From Aquipseudomonas alcaligenes MRY13-0052 (GTDB lineage: Bacteria > Pseudomonadota > Gammaproteobacteria > Pseudomonadales > Pseudomonadaceae), in assembly GCA_000474255.1 (NCBI GenBank), contig BATO01000010.1, forward strand, positions 1 through 64,000: a stretch of DNA of 64,000 nt. Reading direction: 5' to 3'. The notes beneath the pieces were generated by a model that made no database searches, was not told the origin of the DNA, and saw nothing but the letters and a program-made list of their open reading frames with translations. Made by a program: the position numbers and the translations under genes. This document shows, piece after piece, positions 1 through 7,258 of the stretch. Each line of letters starts with the position of its first letter. Position 1 is the first letter of the stretch.

Positions 1-825
1 GCCTTCGATCACCGCGTCACGTTCGCCACGGCGCCACTGCACGGCGTCGGCGAAGGGTTCGAGGAACACCTTGTAGCGGCCGTCGATCTTCAGGCAGGTC
101 ATCAGGTTGAGCGGACACTTGAGCAGCCCGGCCAGTAGCCAGGGGCCCTGGGGGAAGGCGGCGGGGTGGCCGAGGAAATCGACCTGGGTGGTGCGCCCGC
201 CGTGCAGCGGCACGCGGTCGCCGGCGATAGCCAGCCATTCACCGCGCTCCAGGCGTTCGCTCAATTGCAGCATGATCGCCGGGTCCAGCTCGCTGACCTG
301 GATCAGCCGCAGGTGGCTCGCGCCGGCCTCACCCAGCAGGCGGTTGAAGCGCTCGGCGTGGCGGGTGTGCACCAGCACGTTCATCTGCACCTTCTCGCCC
401 AGCTCGGCCAGGGCGCGGCACACCTCCAGGTTGCCCAGGTGGGCGCCGACCAGCAGTTGGCCGCGCCCGCCGCGCAGTTGCTGGCGCAGGCCGGTCGGGT
501 CCACCAGCTCGATGCGTTCCAGGGGCAGCTTGCCGCGCCAGATGTCGAGCTTGTCCAGCAGGGCGTCGGCGAAGGCCATGAACTGGGCGAACACCGAACG
601 GAGGGTCGGCGCCAGCTCCGGGCGACCGCTCCAGGCGGCGAGGTTGGCCTGGTAGCGCCGGGCGCTGCGCCGGGCCTTGGTGCCGAAGAGGAAGAAGTAG
701 AACACGATGATGTAGAGCAGCGGGCTGAGCACACGGCGGCCCAGGTGGCGCACCGCCAGGGCGGTGAACTTCATCAGCAGGAAGCTGCCGCGTTCGTCCT
801 GGCGTGCCCAGTGCCCCTCGCTCAT
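1..825 (-). CDS. LpxL/HtrB-like lysophospholipid acyltransferase of the aryl-polyene cluster (3' end cut by window)
   Basis: The reading frame runs off the left edge; 275 codons are visible. The start ATG (823-825) overlaps the upstream glycosyltransferase stop as ATGA, so the two are translationally coupled. After an N-terminal hydrophobic segment (about residues 34-46, LLYIIVFYFFLF) comes the acyltransferase motif GAHLGNLEVC, an HX4E arrangement typical of lipid A late acyltransferase relatives. In Enterobacteria and Vibrio aryl-polyene clusters this domain is usually fused behind a glycosyltransferase (ApeJ); here the two are separate adjoining genes. Inferred role: acylation of the lipid anchor that carries the polyene at the inner membrane. 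The family is clear; the precise substrate is inferred from context only. Confidence 0.82.
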   Translation of the reverse strand, partial: MSEGHWARQDERGSFLLMKFTALAVRHLGRRVLSPLLYIIVFYFFLFGTKARRSARRYQANLAAWSGRPELAPTLRSVFAQFMAFADALLDKLDIWRGKLPLERIELVDPTGLRQQLRGGRGQLLVGAHLGNLEVCRALAELGEKVQMNVLVHTRHAERFNRLLGEAGASHLRLIQVSELDPAIMLQLSERLERGEWLAIAGDRVPLHGGRTTQVDFLGHPAAFPQGPWLLAGLLKCPLNLMTCLKIDGRYKVFLEPFADAVQWRRGERDAVIEG

Positions 826-1562
826 GGCCGGCACCTGCGCCAGAGGATCAGCGGGGCGCGCAGGAGCATGCCGAAGAACAGCTTGGCGTGCATCTTGGAG
901 ATCAGCGCGTTGTCGTGGAACAGGCGGAAGTGCGAGAGCCCGTCCAGCGGGTAGTGCACCTTGGTCGGTAGCCAGTGCATGGGCTGGTTGCGCCAGGCCA
1001 GGCGCACGAGGATCTCCGGGTCGAAGTCCATGCGCTTGCCCAGGCTCGCGGAATCGATCAGCGCCAGGGTCGGCGCCAGCGGGTAGACGCGGAAGCCGCA
1101 CATGCCGTCGCGGATCGACAGCGACAGGCTGTTGATCCACACCCAGACGTGGGTCAGGTAGCGGGCATAGAGACGGCTCTTGGGCACGCTCTCGTCGTAT
1201 TGCGGGTAGCCGCACACCAGCTCCGCGGGGCGGGACTCGGCGGCGGCGAGGAAGCGCTGCACGTCGGCGAGGTCGTGCTGGCCGTCGGCGTCCACCTGCA
1301 GGGCGTGGGAGAAGCCCAGCCGGCCGGCTTCGCGCAGGCCGGCCATGACGGCGCCGCCCTTGCCCTGGTTGATGGCCAGGCGCACCAGGTGGACGTCGGG
1401 CTGGGTGGCCAACTGGTCCATCACCTGGGCGCAGGCGGGGCTGGAGGCGTCGTCCACCAGCACGCAGGGCAGGCCGTGCTGGCGCAGGGCGTCGACCACC
1501 AGGGGCAGGGCATGCTCGTGGTTGTAGACGGGGATGACGGCGCAGGGTTTGAACGGGTTCAT
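822..1562 (-). CDS. GT2 family glycosyltransferase of the aryl-polyene cluster
   Basis: This 246-residue protein has the dolichyl-phosphate-mannose-synthase-like GT2 layout: a start strand with AVIPVYN (8-14), the nucleotide-binding DDAS (37-40), NQGKGGA (65-71) and the metal-binding DAD (91-93). Such a glycosyltransferase directly followed by an LpxL-like acyltransferase is the split form of ApeJ, thought to build the glycolipid anchor of aryl polyenes. It lies 405 bp downstream of the ligase/dehydratase gene, the only wide gap in this otherwise overlapping operon. It ends in an ATGA overlap with the acyltransferase. The sugar donor cannot be deduced from the sequence. Confidence 0.85.
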   Translation of the reverse strand: MNPFKPCAVIPVYNHEHALPLVVDALRQHGLPCVLVDDASSPACAQVMDQLATQPDVHLVRLAINQGKGGAVMAGLREAGRLGFSHALQVDADGQHDLADVQRFLAAAESRPAELVCGYPQYDESVPKSRLYARYLTHVWVWINSLSLSIRDGMCGFRVYPLAPTLALIDSASLGKRMDFDPEILVRLAWRNQPMHWLPTKVHYPLDGLSHFRLFHDNALISKMHAKLFFGMLLRAPLILWRRCRP

Positions 1563-1629
1563 GTCGGCATCGGGTGGTGCGGGTGGGTTTCGGGGCCCGG
1601 TTCATGGCCGAGTGTGCGTCGAGTCTCTG

Positions 1630-1870
1630 TTTCGCCTTGCCGGGCGAGTCCCTTTTGGCAGTCGCCCCAAAAGGAACCAAAAGGGCTTGCCCCTGCATCC
1701 GGCCCCGGCTGCGCCGGGGTGCCCTCGCTCCCATCGTTGCGCCGGGAGCCCGGCGCGACAGGCCATCCCTGGCCAGATCGCGCCTCTCGCGGCATCCATG
1801 CCGCTCGACTCCCTCTGCAACGATTCCGCTCGGCCTCCTGAAGGGGCGTTGTTCCCGCCCCGCCCGACGA
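1630..1870. repeat. Intergenic dispersed-repeat-like block inside the polyene operon
   Basis: The gene-free stretch 1563-1967 holds a block with inverted and direct copies of CCTTTTGG/CCAAAAGG (1651-1658, 1667-1674, 1677-1684), followed by GC-rich segments with short inverted repeats. Text of this kind (a Phe-Gly-Ser-Phe-Trp reading on one strand) recurs between genes in many Pseudomonas genomes and produces spurious small ORFs. I treat it as a dispersed repeat rather than a gene. An open frame (1559-1975, minus) crosses it but lacks domain features and has a proline/glycine/arginine-rich composition unlike its neighbours. Copy number in the genome cannot be judged from one window. Confidence 0.45.
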
Positions 1871-1967
1871 GCTGGAGAGGGCCATGTACTGCGCAGGAAC
1901 CTCGTGCAGCACGCGTTCTTGAACGCTGTGGGAACCGGCGCGCGTGCCGTTCAGGGCGTTGAAGGCC

Positions 1968-3629
1968 TTACGCATGGTCGGCCACCAGCAGGATGCGCCC
2001 GGAGGAGCAGGCGGCTTCGCCGTTGCGGTAGGCGAAGTAGAGCTTGCCCTTGTCGGTGTCGAAGCGCAGGGACAGCTGCAGGCGGTCGCCGGGGCGGACC
2101 AGTTGCTGGAACTTCAGCACCTCCATGCCGGCGAAGCGCGGGGGCAGGGCCATCACCTGGCGGGCGAGGTGCTGGGCCCAGTCGATCTGCACCACGCCGG
2201 GCAGCACCGGGGTGCGCGGGAAGTGGCCGGAGAAGTGCGCCAGGTCCAGCGGTACTTCCAGCTCCAGCTGCCATTCGCCGTCGATCTCGCGGCTGGCCAG
2301 CGGCTCCACCGTTTTCGGGCGCGGCGCCTTGACCAGGGTTTCCACCAGCGCCTGGGGCAGCTTGCCCTGGCTGCTCCAGGGCAACTGGCGCAGCAGGCGC
2401 CAGCGGCGCGGCAGGGCGATGGCTTCGCAATGGCCGGCCAGGTGGCGGCGCAGGGTTTCGGTGACGGCGCGACGGCCCTGGTTGCGCAGGGCGTGGATGC
2501 CCTCGGCACTCAGGGCCACGAGGGCGCCGAGGAAGGCGCGGCCTTCCTGCACCACGCCCAGGCGGGCTTCGGCCACCCAGGGGTGTTCGCCCAGGGTCTG
2601 TTCCAGCATGGGCAGGGAGATGCGTTTCTCTTCCAGCTTGACGATGCGGTCGAGCCGGCCGAGCAGTTCGAAGCGGCCGTCGGCGTCGATGCGCACGGCA
2701 TCGGCGGTCTGCTCGCGGTGGCCGGCGGGCAGGTAGGGCGAGGCGAGGTGCAGTGCGCCTTCCTCGTCCCGGCCCAGCTCGACGCCGGCGAAGGGCTGCC
2801 ACAGGGCGCCGCCCTGGCGCCAGGCGATGCCGCCGGTCTCGGAGCTGCCGTAGATTTCCGTGGGCCACTGGCCGAGGCGCTGCTGCAGCTCGGCAGCGGC
2901 GTCGGCGGGCAGGGCGCCGCCGGAGGAAAACACCCGGCGTACGCCACCCAGGGCGGGCCAGTCGAGGTTGTCGCCCATGCGCTTGAGCAGGGCGGGGCTG
3001 GCGACCCAGGCGAAGTCGCCGGCCTCCAGGCTGGCCTGCTGCATGTCTTCGGCGAAGGGCTGGGCCCGGCGCACGAAGGGGCGGCCGGCGCACAGGGGCC
3101 AGAGCACGCGGAACAGCAGGCCGTAGATGTGCTGGGCGGAGACGCTGGCCACCAGGGTGGCGCCGACCAGGTCGCCGCCCCAGAGCGCTTCCAGGGCTTC
3201 GACCTCGTTGGCCAGCTGGCGCAGGGTCTTGTCGATCAGCTTGGCTTCGCCGCTGGAGCCGGAGGTGCACAGCACCAGGCGGCAGGCGTCCAGGTCCAGC
3301 GTGGCGGGGGCCAGGGGCTCGCCGTCGAGGCCATCGAGGTTGTCGAGCCAGAGGTCGCAGTGTTCGCCGAGACGCTTGCGGGTCTGTGCCTGGGCGTCGG
3401 CTGGCAGCAGCACGTCGATGCCGGCGCGCCAGGCGGCCAGCAGGGCGGAGGCCAGCTCGGCGCCGTCTTCCAGATACAGGGCGACGCGCTGGATGCCTCG
3501 GGCCTGGAAGGCACCGGCCAGGCGCAAGGCGCGCTGGGCGAGGGTGGCCTGGTCCAGCGCCGGGGCGAGGGTGACCGGGCGGTGCGCGGCGGTGTGGAGT
3601 AGCAGGTCCTGGGGGGCGATCCAGTTCAC
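1968..3629 (-). CDS. Fused acyl-ACP/AMP ligase and hot-dog dehydratase (ApeH-ApeI type)
   Basis: The GTG start at 3629 is chosen because it has GGAGG seven bases upstream and overlaps the previous stop as GTGA; a longer frame to 3722 exists but lies within the upstream gene. The 553-residue product has an ANL adenylation domain with the phosphate loop TSGSSGEAK (122-130) and [10 protein letters not shown]-terminal hot-dog domain (about 451-553) carries [13 protein letters not shown], the FabZ/FabA-like active-site region. In the E. coli aryl-polyene locus these are two proteins, ApeH (loads the aromatic starter on an ACP) and ApeI (3-hydroxyacyl-ACP dehydratase). Here one polypeptide appears to do both. 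The catalytic assignment is by family; the fusion is directly visible. Confidence 0.86.
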   Translation of the reverse strand: MNWIAPQDLLLHTAAHRPVTLAPALDQATLAQRALRLAGAFQARGIQRVALYLEDGAELASALLAAWRAGIDVLLPADAQAQTRKRLGEHCDLWLDNLDGLDGEPLAPATLDLDACRLVLCTSGSSGEAKLIDKTLRQLANEVEALEALWGGDLVGATLVASVSAQHIYGLLFRVLWPLCAGRPFVRRAQPFAEDMQQASLEAGDFAWVASPALLKRMGDNLDWPALGGVRRVFSSGGALPADAAAELQQRLGQWPTEIYGSSETGGIAWRQGGALWQPFAGVELGRDEEGALHLASPYLPAGHREQTADAVRIDADGRFELLGRLDRIVKLEEKRISLPMLEQTLGEHPWVAEARLGVVQEGRAFLGALVALSAEGIHALRNQGRRAVTETLRRHLAGHCEAIALPRRWRLLRQLPWSSQGKLPQALVETLVKAPRPKTVEPLASREIDGEWQLELEVPLDLAHFSGHFPRTPVLPGVVQIDWAQHLARQVMALPPRFAGMEVLKFQQLVRPGDRLQLSLRFDTDKGKLYFAYRNGEAACSSGRILLVADHA

Positions 3630-4171
3630 GCGAACCTCCGCACACGCTGGCGCACCAGCCACTCGCCGGCGAACAACAGGCCCATCAGCAGGTAGGCGAT
3701 GAAGCCGGTGTAGAGGGTCCACCAGCTGAGCGGCGCCCAGAGGGTGAGGGCGGCGGCCATCAGGCCGTTGGCCAGGAAGAACAGTGCCCAGACGGCAGTG
3801 ACGCGGCGGGTGTAGCGCACCGCCACCTCGGGCAGCTCGGGCTCGCGCAGGCGCGCCAGGCGTTCCACCAGCGGCATGCCATGGACCAGGCTGGCGCCGA
3901 ACAGGCCCAGCAGCACGGCGCTCATCAGCACCGGGTACCAGCGCAGCAGGTCGGCCTGGTTGACCAGCCCCAGCAGCAGGCAGAAGCCCAGGGCGGCGAT
4001 GGCCGTCCAGCGGTTGCCGGGGCGTTGCGCGGCGCTGAGGCTGCGGGCCAGCCAGAGGCCGCCCAGCAGCAGGGCGAACAGGCGCGGCGACAGGTGCTCC
4101 ATGCCGTAGTACACGGCGAAGGGATAGCCCAGCCCGGCCAGCACCAGCAGCAGCCCGATCAGGCGGCTCAT
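3626..4171 (-). CDS. COG4648-like multi-pass membrane protein (ApeG type)
   Basis: This 181-residue, very hydrophobic protein has about six predicted membrane segments (near residues 3-24, 32-46, 57-70, 79-98, 107-128 and 135-158). It starts with an ATGA overlap on the upstream ACP gene and ends in a GTGA overlap with the ligase/dehydratase gene, so it belongs tightly to the operon. Proteins of this kind occur in aryl-polyene and related clusters (often misnamed as a gyrase subunit). Their biochemical role is not settled; a scaffold or anchor for the synthase at the membrane is plausible. No catalytic motif is visible. Confidence 0.75.
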   Translation of the reverse strand: MSRLIGLLLVLAGLGYPFAVYYGMEHLSPRLFALLLGGLWLARSLSAAQRPGNRWTAIAALGFCLLLGLVNQADLLRWYPVLMSAVLLGLFGASLVHGMPLVERLARLREPELPEVAVRYTRRVTAVWALFFLANGLMAAALTLWAPLSWWTLYTGFIAYLLMGLLFAGEWLVRQRVRRFA

Positions 4172-4422
4172 GCGGGCTCGTTCACCAGGCGGTGCACGGC
4201 CTCGACCACGTCGCTGACGGTGCGCACGGCCTTGAAGTCCTCGGCGGCGATCTTGCGGCCGGTGTGGCGCTTGATGTGGTCGATCAGGTCCACGGCGTCG
4301 ATGCTGTCGATCTCCAGGTCCTCGTAGAGGTTGGATTCCAGGCTGATCTGCGCCGGGTCCAGCTCGAAGAGTTCGACCAGGGCGTCGCGCAGGGTGGTGA
4401 AGATCTCGTCACGGGTTTGCAT
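4168..4422 (-). CDS. Acyl carrier protein, second of two (ApeF type)
   Basis: An 84-residue acidic four-helix ACP. The phosphopantetheine attachment site is the serine in IDSIDAVDL (about residue 40). The start at 4422 (MQTRDEIF) is preferred over an in-frame upstream ATG because it gives the normal ACP length and sits downstream of GAGGAAAAG. It lies 13 bp behind the first ACP and overlaps the following membrane-protein gene. In aryl-polyene pathways two ACPs carry starter and growing chain; which one does which here cannot be told. Confidence 0.88.
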   Translation of the reverse strand: MQTRDEIFTTLRDALVELFELDPAQISLESNLYEDLEIDSIDAVDLIDHIKRHTGRKIAAEDFKAVRTVSDVVEAVHRLVNEPA

Positions 4423-4435
4423 CGCGGTCTTTTCC

Positions 4436-4696
4436 TCAGGCGGCTTTCTGTGCCGAGACGAAGGCCGCGAGGCTGGCCACGTTGGCAAAGTGTTTGCGGG
4501 TGTCCTTGGCATCGGCATCGATCTTGATGCCGAAGCGCTTCTGGATGGCCAGGCCCAGTTCCAGGGCGTCCACCGAGTCCAGGCCCAGGCCTTCGCCGAA
4601 CAGGGTCTGTTCGGCGTCGATGTCGTCGGGGCCGATGTCTTCGAGGCCCAGGGCCTCGATGATCAGGTTCTTGATCTCAAGCTGCAGAGCGCTCAT
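4436..4696 (-). CDS. Acyl carrier protein, first of two (ApeE type)
   Basis: An 86-residue ACP with the 4'-phosphopantetheine serine in GLDSVDALEL (about residue 41). It overlaps the 3' end of the PlsC-type acyltransferase by 20 bp and is followed after 13 bp by the second ACP. Sequence divergence between the two ACPs (GLGLDSVDA versus LEIDSIDA) argues for different partner enzymes rather than a recent tandem duplication. It acts in the cytoplasm as carrier of polyene intermediates. Confidence 0.88.
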   Translation of the reverse strand: MSALQLEIKNLIIEALGLEDIGPDDIDAEQTLFGEGLGLDSVDALELGLAIQKRFGIKIDADAKDTRKHFANVASLAAFVSAQKAA

Positions 4697-5489
4697 CCAG
4701 GCCGAGCTCCTTCATGAAATGTTGATGCAAATGGTCGTTGAGGCGGCGCGAAGCGATGGGTGCCGACCCCTGTGAGGCGAAACTCTGCGGGTCGATGTCT
4801 TGGCCGACGCGCAGGTGGAAGTGGAAGCGCCGCGCCGGGATGCTGTACCAGGGCTCGGCCTTGGTCAGGGTGGTGGGGGCCACGGTGATGGTCACCGGGG
4901 TGACGATGCGGGCGCCGCGCAGGGCGATGGCGGCGGCGCCGCGATGGAACTGCGGGGCCTGGCCCGGCGTGGTGCGGGTGCCTTCGGGGAAGACGATCAG
5001 GGTCTGGCCTTCCTGCAGGGCGGCGGCGGCCTCGTCGAGCATGTCCATGCTGCCGCTGTTGCTGATGTACTGGGCGGCGCGGATCGGGCCACGCATGCAG
5101 GGGTTGTCCCACAGGCTCTGCTTGACCACGCAGTTGGCATCGCGGATCAGGGCGATCAGCACCACCACGTCGATCAGCGAGGGGTGGTTGGCGATGATCA
5201 TCTGCCCGGGGCGACCGAGGCGCTCGGCGCCTTCCACTTCATAGGTGAGCACGCCGCTGCGGTACATGAACTGCACGAACAGCCAGAACAGCCGGCTGGT
5301 GGTGGCGCGGGCGCGGCGGCGGCGGTCGAGGGCGCTGCCGGGCAGCAGCGACAGCAGCGGGAATACGACGATGCGCAACAGCACGCCACCGACCCCGAAC
5401 AGGGTGAAGGACAGCGCGGTGGCGATCAGGCGCCACCAGTAGGGGGCGTTGGGGCGGGCGTTCAGGGCCGGTTGCGTTGCCAGGTCCAT
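4677..5489 (-). CDS. PlsC-type 1-acyltransferase of the aryl-polyene cluster (ApeD-like)
   Basis: This 270-residue acyltransferase has an N-terminal membrane helix (about 21-48), the HX4D catalytic motif NHPSLID (101-107) and the substrate-phosphate motif FPEGTR (167-172). That is the canonical PlsC/LPLAT arrangement. Its start overlaps the upstream ketosynthase-like gene by 28 bp, with GGAAGAG ahead of the ATG, and its end overlaps the first ACP gene. Given the ACP neighbours, an acyl-ACP donor is likely. Inferred role: first or second acylation of the glycerol-type anchor for the polyene. The family is certain; the acceptor is not. Confidence 0.86.
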   Translation of the reverse strand: MDLATQPALNARPNAPYWWRLIATALSFTLFGVGGVLLRIVVFPLLSLLPGSALDRRRRARATTSRLFWLFVQFMYRSGVLTYEVEGAERLGRPGQMIIANHPSLIDVVVLIALIRDANCVVKQSLWDNPCMRGPIRAAQYISNSGSMDMLDEAAAALQEGQTLIVFPEGTRTTPGQAPQFHRGAAAIALRGARIVTPVTITVAPTTLTKAEPWYSIPARRFHFHLRVGQDIDPQSFASQGSAPIASRRLNDHLHQHFMKELGLDERSAA

Positions 5490-6184
5490 TTACGGCTCTT
5501 CCATTGATGCTGACGGTGGGGCAGATCGTTAAGCAGTGCTTGCAGCAGGCCCAGTGCATGGGGCCAGGGTTCCGGCGCCTGTTCCGGCGCTTCGGGGGAC
5601 AGCTTCAGCTGCCACTGGTCCCCGGGCGCGAGCCGCAGGGCGACGGCGTAGGGGAAGGGCACATCCTCAACCCAGGGTCGGTAGATGTCCGGTGGGCACT
5701 CCTCGGTCACCACCAGCAGCACGGCCGGGGCGCCTTCGGCGAGCATGCCGGCGGCTTCCAGGGCCGCGTGCTCCAGGCCGTCGCCTTCGGCGGCCAGGGC
5801 GGTCATCTCGCTGGTATCACCCCGCAGGATCGACCACTGGCCGATGATCGCGTTGTGCACGGAAAGGCTGAACTGGGTGGGCGACAGCGGCTCGCCGCGC
5901 GCCAGGTCCTGCAGCAGGGCCAGGGTGCGGGGCGTTTCGCCGTGGCGCGAGGCGAACACCATGGGCAGTTGCTCACCCTCGGCGGCCAGGGGCCAGGCGA
6001 CGCTCATCGCCATGCGTGCGAGGCGCGACAGGCGCCGCCGCTGCATGGCGGGAAGGAAGGAGACATCGGGTTGCACAGTGAGGTCGGCAGGCGCGAACGG
6101 TTGCCTGCACCAGGCGCGCCAGTCGTCCTCGCTTTCCAGACCCGGGGCCCAGGCACGCCATTGTTCGATACTGAAGTGAGTCAC
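5462..6184 (-). CDS. Beta-ketoacyl synthase-like protein, short form (ApeC-like)
   Basis: The GTG start at 6184 is chosen: it has GGAAGAG upstream and removes about 29 arginine-rich residues of a longer frame. The 240-residue product matches only the N-terminal half of a ketosynthase. FASRHGE (78-84) and SPTQFSLSVHNA (101-112) are hallmarks of the 'Ketoacyl-synt_2' family found at the head of aryl-polyene operons. I see no complete ketosynthase Cys-His-His set, so it probably acts as a partner or chain-length factor rather than an independent condensing enzyme. It is the first gene of the minus-strand operon, with a candidate promoter at 6280-6309. Confidence 0.8.
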   Translation of the reverse strand: MTHFSIEQWRAWAPGLESEDDWRAWCRQPFAPADLTVQPDVSFLPAMQRRRLSRLARMAMSVAWPLAAEGEQLPMVFASRHGETPRTLALLQDLARGEPLSPTQFSLSVHNAIIGQWSILRGDTSEMTALAAEGDGLEHAALEAAGMLAEGAPAVLLVVTEECPPDIYRPWVEDVPFPYAVALRLAPGDQWQLKLSPEAPEQAPEPWPHALGLLQALLNDLPHRQHQWKSRKWTWQRNRP

Positions 6185-6279
6185 GCTAAGAGCTCTTCCC
6201 GGCCCCTGTGGGCGTCCTTGTCGACTGGCAATCCCTGAACGACAAAGGCCTTGTCGATGACGCCATAGCAAAGTGCCGC

Positions 6280-6309
6280 ATTATCCCCGACCGTCGGGTT
6301 ACTTCGCAA
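6280..6309 (-). promoter_or_regulatory. Candidate sigma-70 promoter of the polyene operon with palindromic spacer
   Basis: On the minus strand a -35 TTGCGA (6304-6309) and a -10 GATAAT (6280-6285) are separated by 18 bp. The spacer contains CCCGAC-C-GTCGGG (6286-6298), a 13-bp inverted repeat with a single central base, placed where a repressor or MerR-like activator could sit. The predicted start is about 90 bp upstream of the GTG at 6184. This rests on pattern matching only. Confidence 0.4.
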
Positions 6310-6437
6310 ACTTCAGACACAATCTTCAGATGTAAGGCACATAAATTCCCGCTGGTAAGAAAGGCCCGTCAGTGCTCGCCCTTGTCACGGGCTTTGCATA
6401 GAATCCGGGACTATCCAAGGGACCCGGGAGGTGTGCG

Positions 6438-7205
6438 ATGCGGCGAGTGGTGTTCAATCAGAAGGGCGGCGTGGGCAAGTCGAGCATCGCCTGCAACCTG
6501 GCGGCGGTGAGTGCATCGGAGGGTTATCGCACGCTGCTGATCGACCTCGACACCCAGGCCAACTCCACCCACTACCTGACGGGCCTGACCGGCGATGACA
6601 TCCCCATGGGAATCGCCGACTTCTTCAAGCAGACCCTGTCGTCCGGGCCGTTCGGCAAGAAGGGCAAGGTGGATATCTACGAAACCCCCTTCGACAACCT
6701 GCACGTAATCACCGCCACGGCGGAGCTGGCCGACCTGCAGCCGAAGCTGGAGGCCAAGCACAAGATCAACAAGCTGGCGAAGTTGCTGGACGAACTGGCC
6801 GAGGATTACGACCGTATCTACCTGGATACACCGCCGGCCTTGAATTTCTACACGGTTTCGGCGCTGATCGCGGCGGATCGCGTATTGATCCCCTTCGATT
6901 GCGACAGCTTCTCGCGCAATGCCCTCTACGGCCTGCTGGCCGAGATCGAAGAGCTGAAGGAAGACCACAACGAGGGCCTGGAGGTCGAAGGCATCGTGGT
7001 CAACCAGTTCCAGCCCCGCGCCAGCCTGCCCCAGCAACTGCTGGACGAACTCATCGCCGAGGGCCTGCCGGTGCTGCCGGTGAACCTGATGAGCTCGGTG
7101 AAGATGCGCGAATCCCACCAGGCCTGCACCCCGCTGATCTATCTGGATCGCAGCCACAAGCTGACCCAGCAATTCGTCGAGCTGCACAATCTTCTAGAAG
7201 CTTGA
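6438..7205 (+). CDS. Orphan ParA/MinD-family ATPase
   Basis: This 255-residue P-loop ATPase has the deviant Walker A KGGVGKSS (9-16) right at the N-terminus, DLDTQAN (about 36-42, Walker A'), and YLDTPPA as Walker B. It lacks an N-terminal DNA-binding extension, as in chromosomal-type ParA. No parB, parS or chemotaxis gene adjoins it, so a chromosome-partition role is unlikely; orphan ParAs position other cargos, but the cargo here is unknown. GGGAGG precedes the ATG. The stop codon lies inside a 7-bp repeat array. The order parA - usp - thioesterase matches PAO1 PA5028-PA5026. Confidence 0.9.
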   Translation: MRRVVFNQKGGVGKSSIACNLAAVSASEGYRTLLIDLDTQANSTHYLTGLTGDDIPMGIADFFKQTLSSGPFGKKGKVDIYETPFDNLHVITATAELADLQPKLEAKHKINKLAKLLDELAEDYDRIYLDTPPALNFYTVSALIAADRVLIPFDCDSFSRNALYGLLAEIEELKEDHNEGLEVEGIVVNQFQPRASLPQQLLDELIAEGLPVLPVNLMSSVKMRESHQACTPLIYLDRSHKLTQQFVELHNLLEA

Positions 7206-7249
7206 AGCTTCCGGCTTCCGGCTTCCGGCTTCCGGCTTGCCGCTTGCGG
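7201..7249. repeat. Heptanucleotide repeat array behind parA
   Basis: Seven consecutive 7-bp units: CTTGAAG, four exact CTTCCGG, then CTTGCCG and CTTGCGG. The parA stop codon TGA (7203-7205) is inside the first unit, and the convergent usp gene ends 10 bp beyond the array. Related degenerate heptads occur at 24356-24440, 37313-37362 and 44340-44355. Confidence 0.85.
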
Positions 7250-7258
7250 CTTTGCCGC

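Noticed and set aside
1559-1975. 138-codon minus-strand frame in the polyene-operon gap
   Set aside because: It crosses a repeat block, has no domain or ribosome site, and overlaps both neighbouring genes slightly; its reading resembles known spurious ORFs from Pseudomonas intergenic repeats.
1944-3602. 552-codon open frame on the plus strand across the ligase/dehydratase gene
   Set aside because: Gly/Ala/Gln/Val/Leu-rich reading antisense to a gene with clear domains; typical of GC-rich coding DNA. The same applies to the long antisense frames at 15828-18005, 19117-21372, 25543-28086 and 30495-33074.
6185-6437. 100-codon plus-strand frame upstream of parA
   Set aside because: It overlaps the parA start in another frame, has an odd arginine-rich tail and no ribosome site; the region is better explained as divergent promoters.
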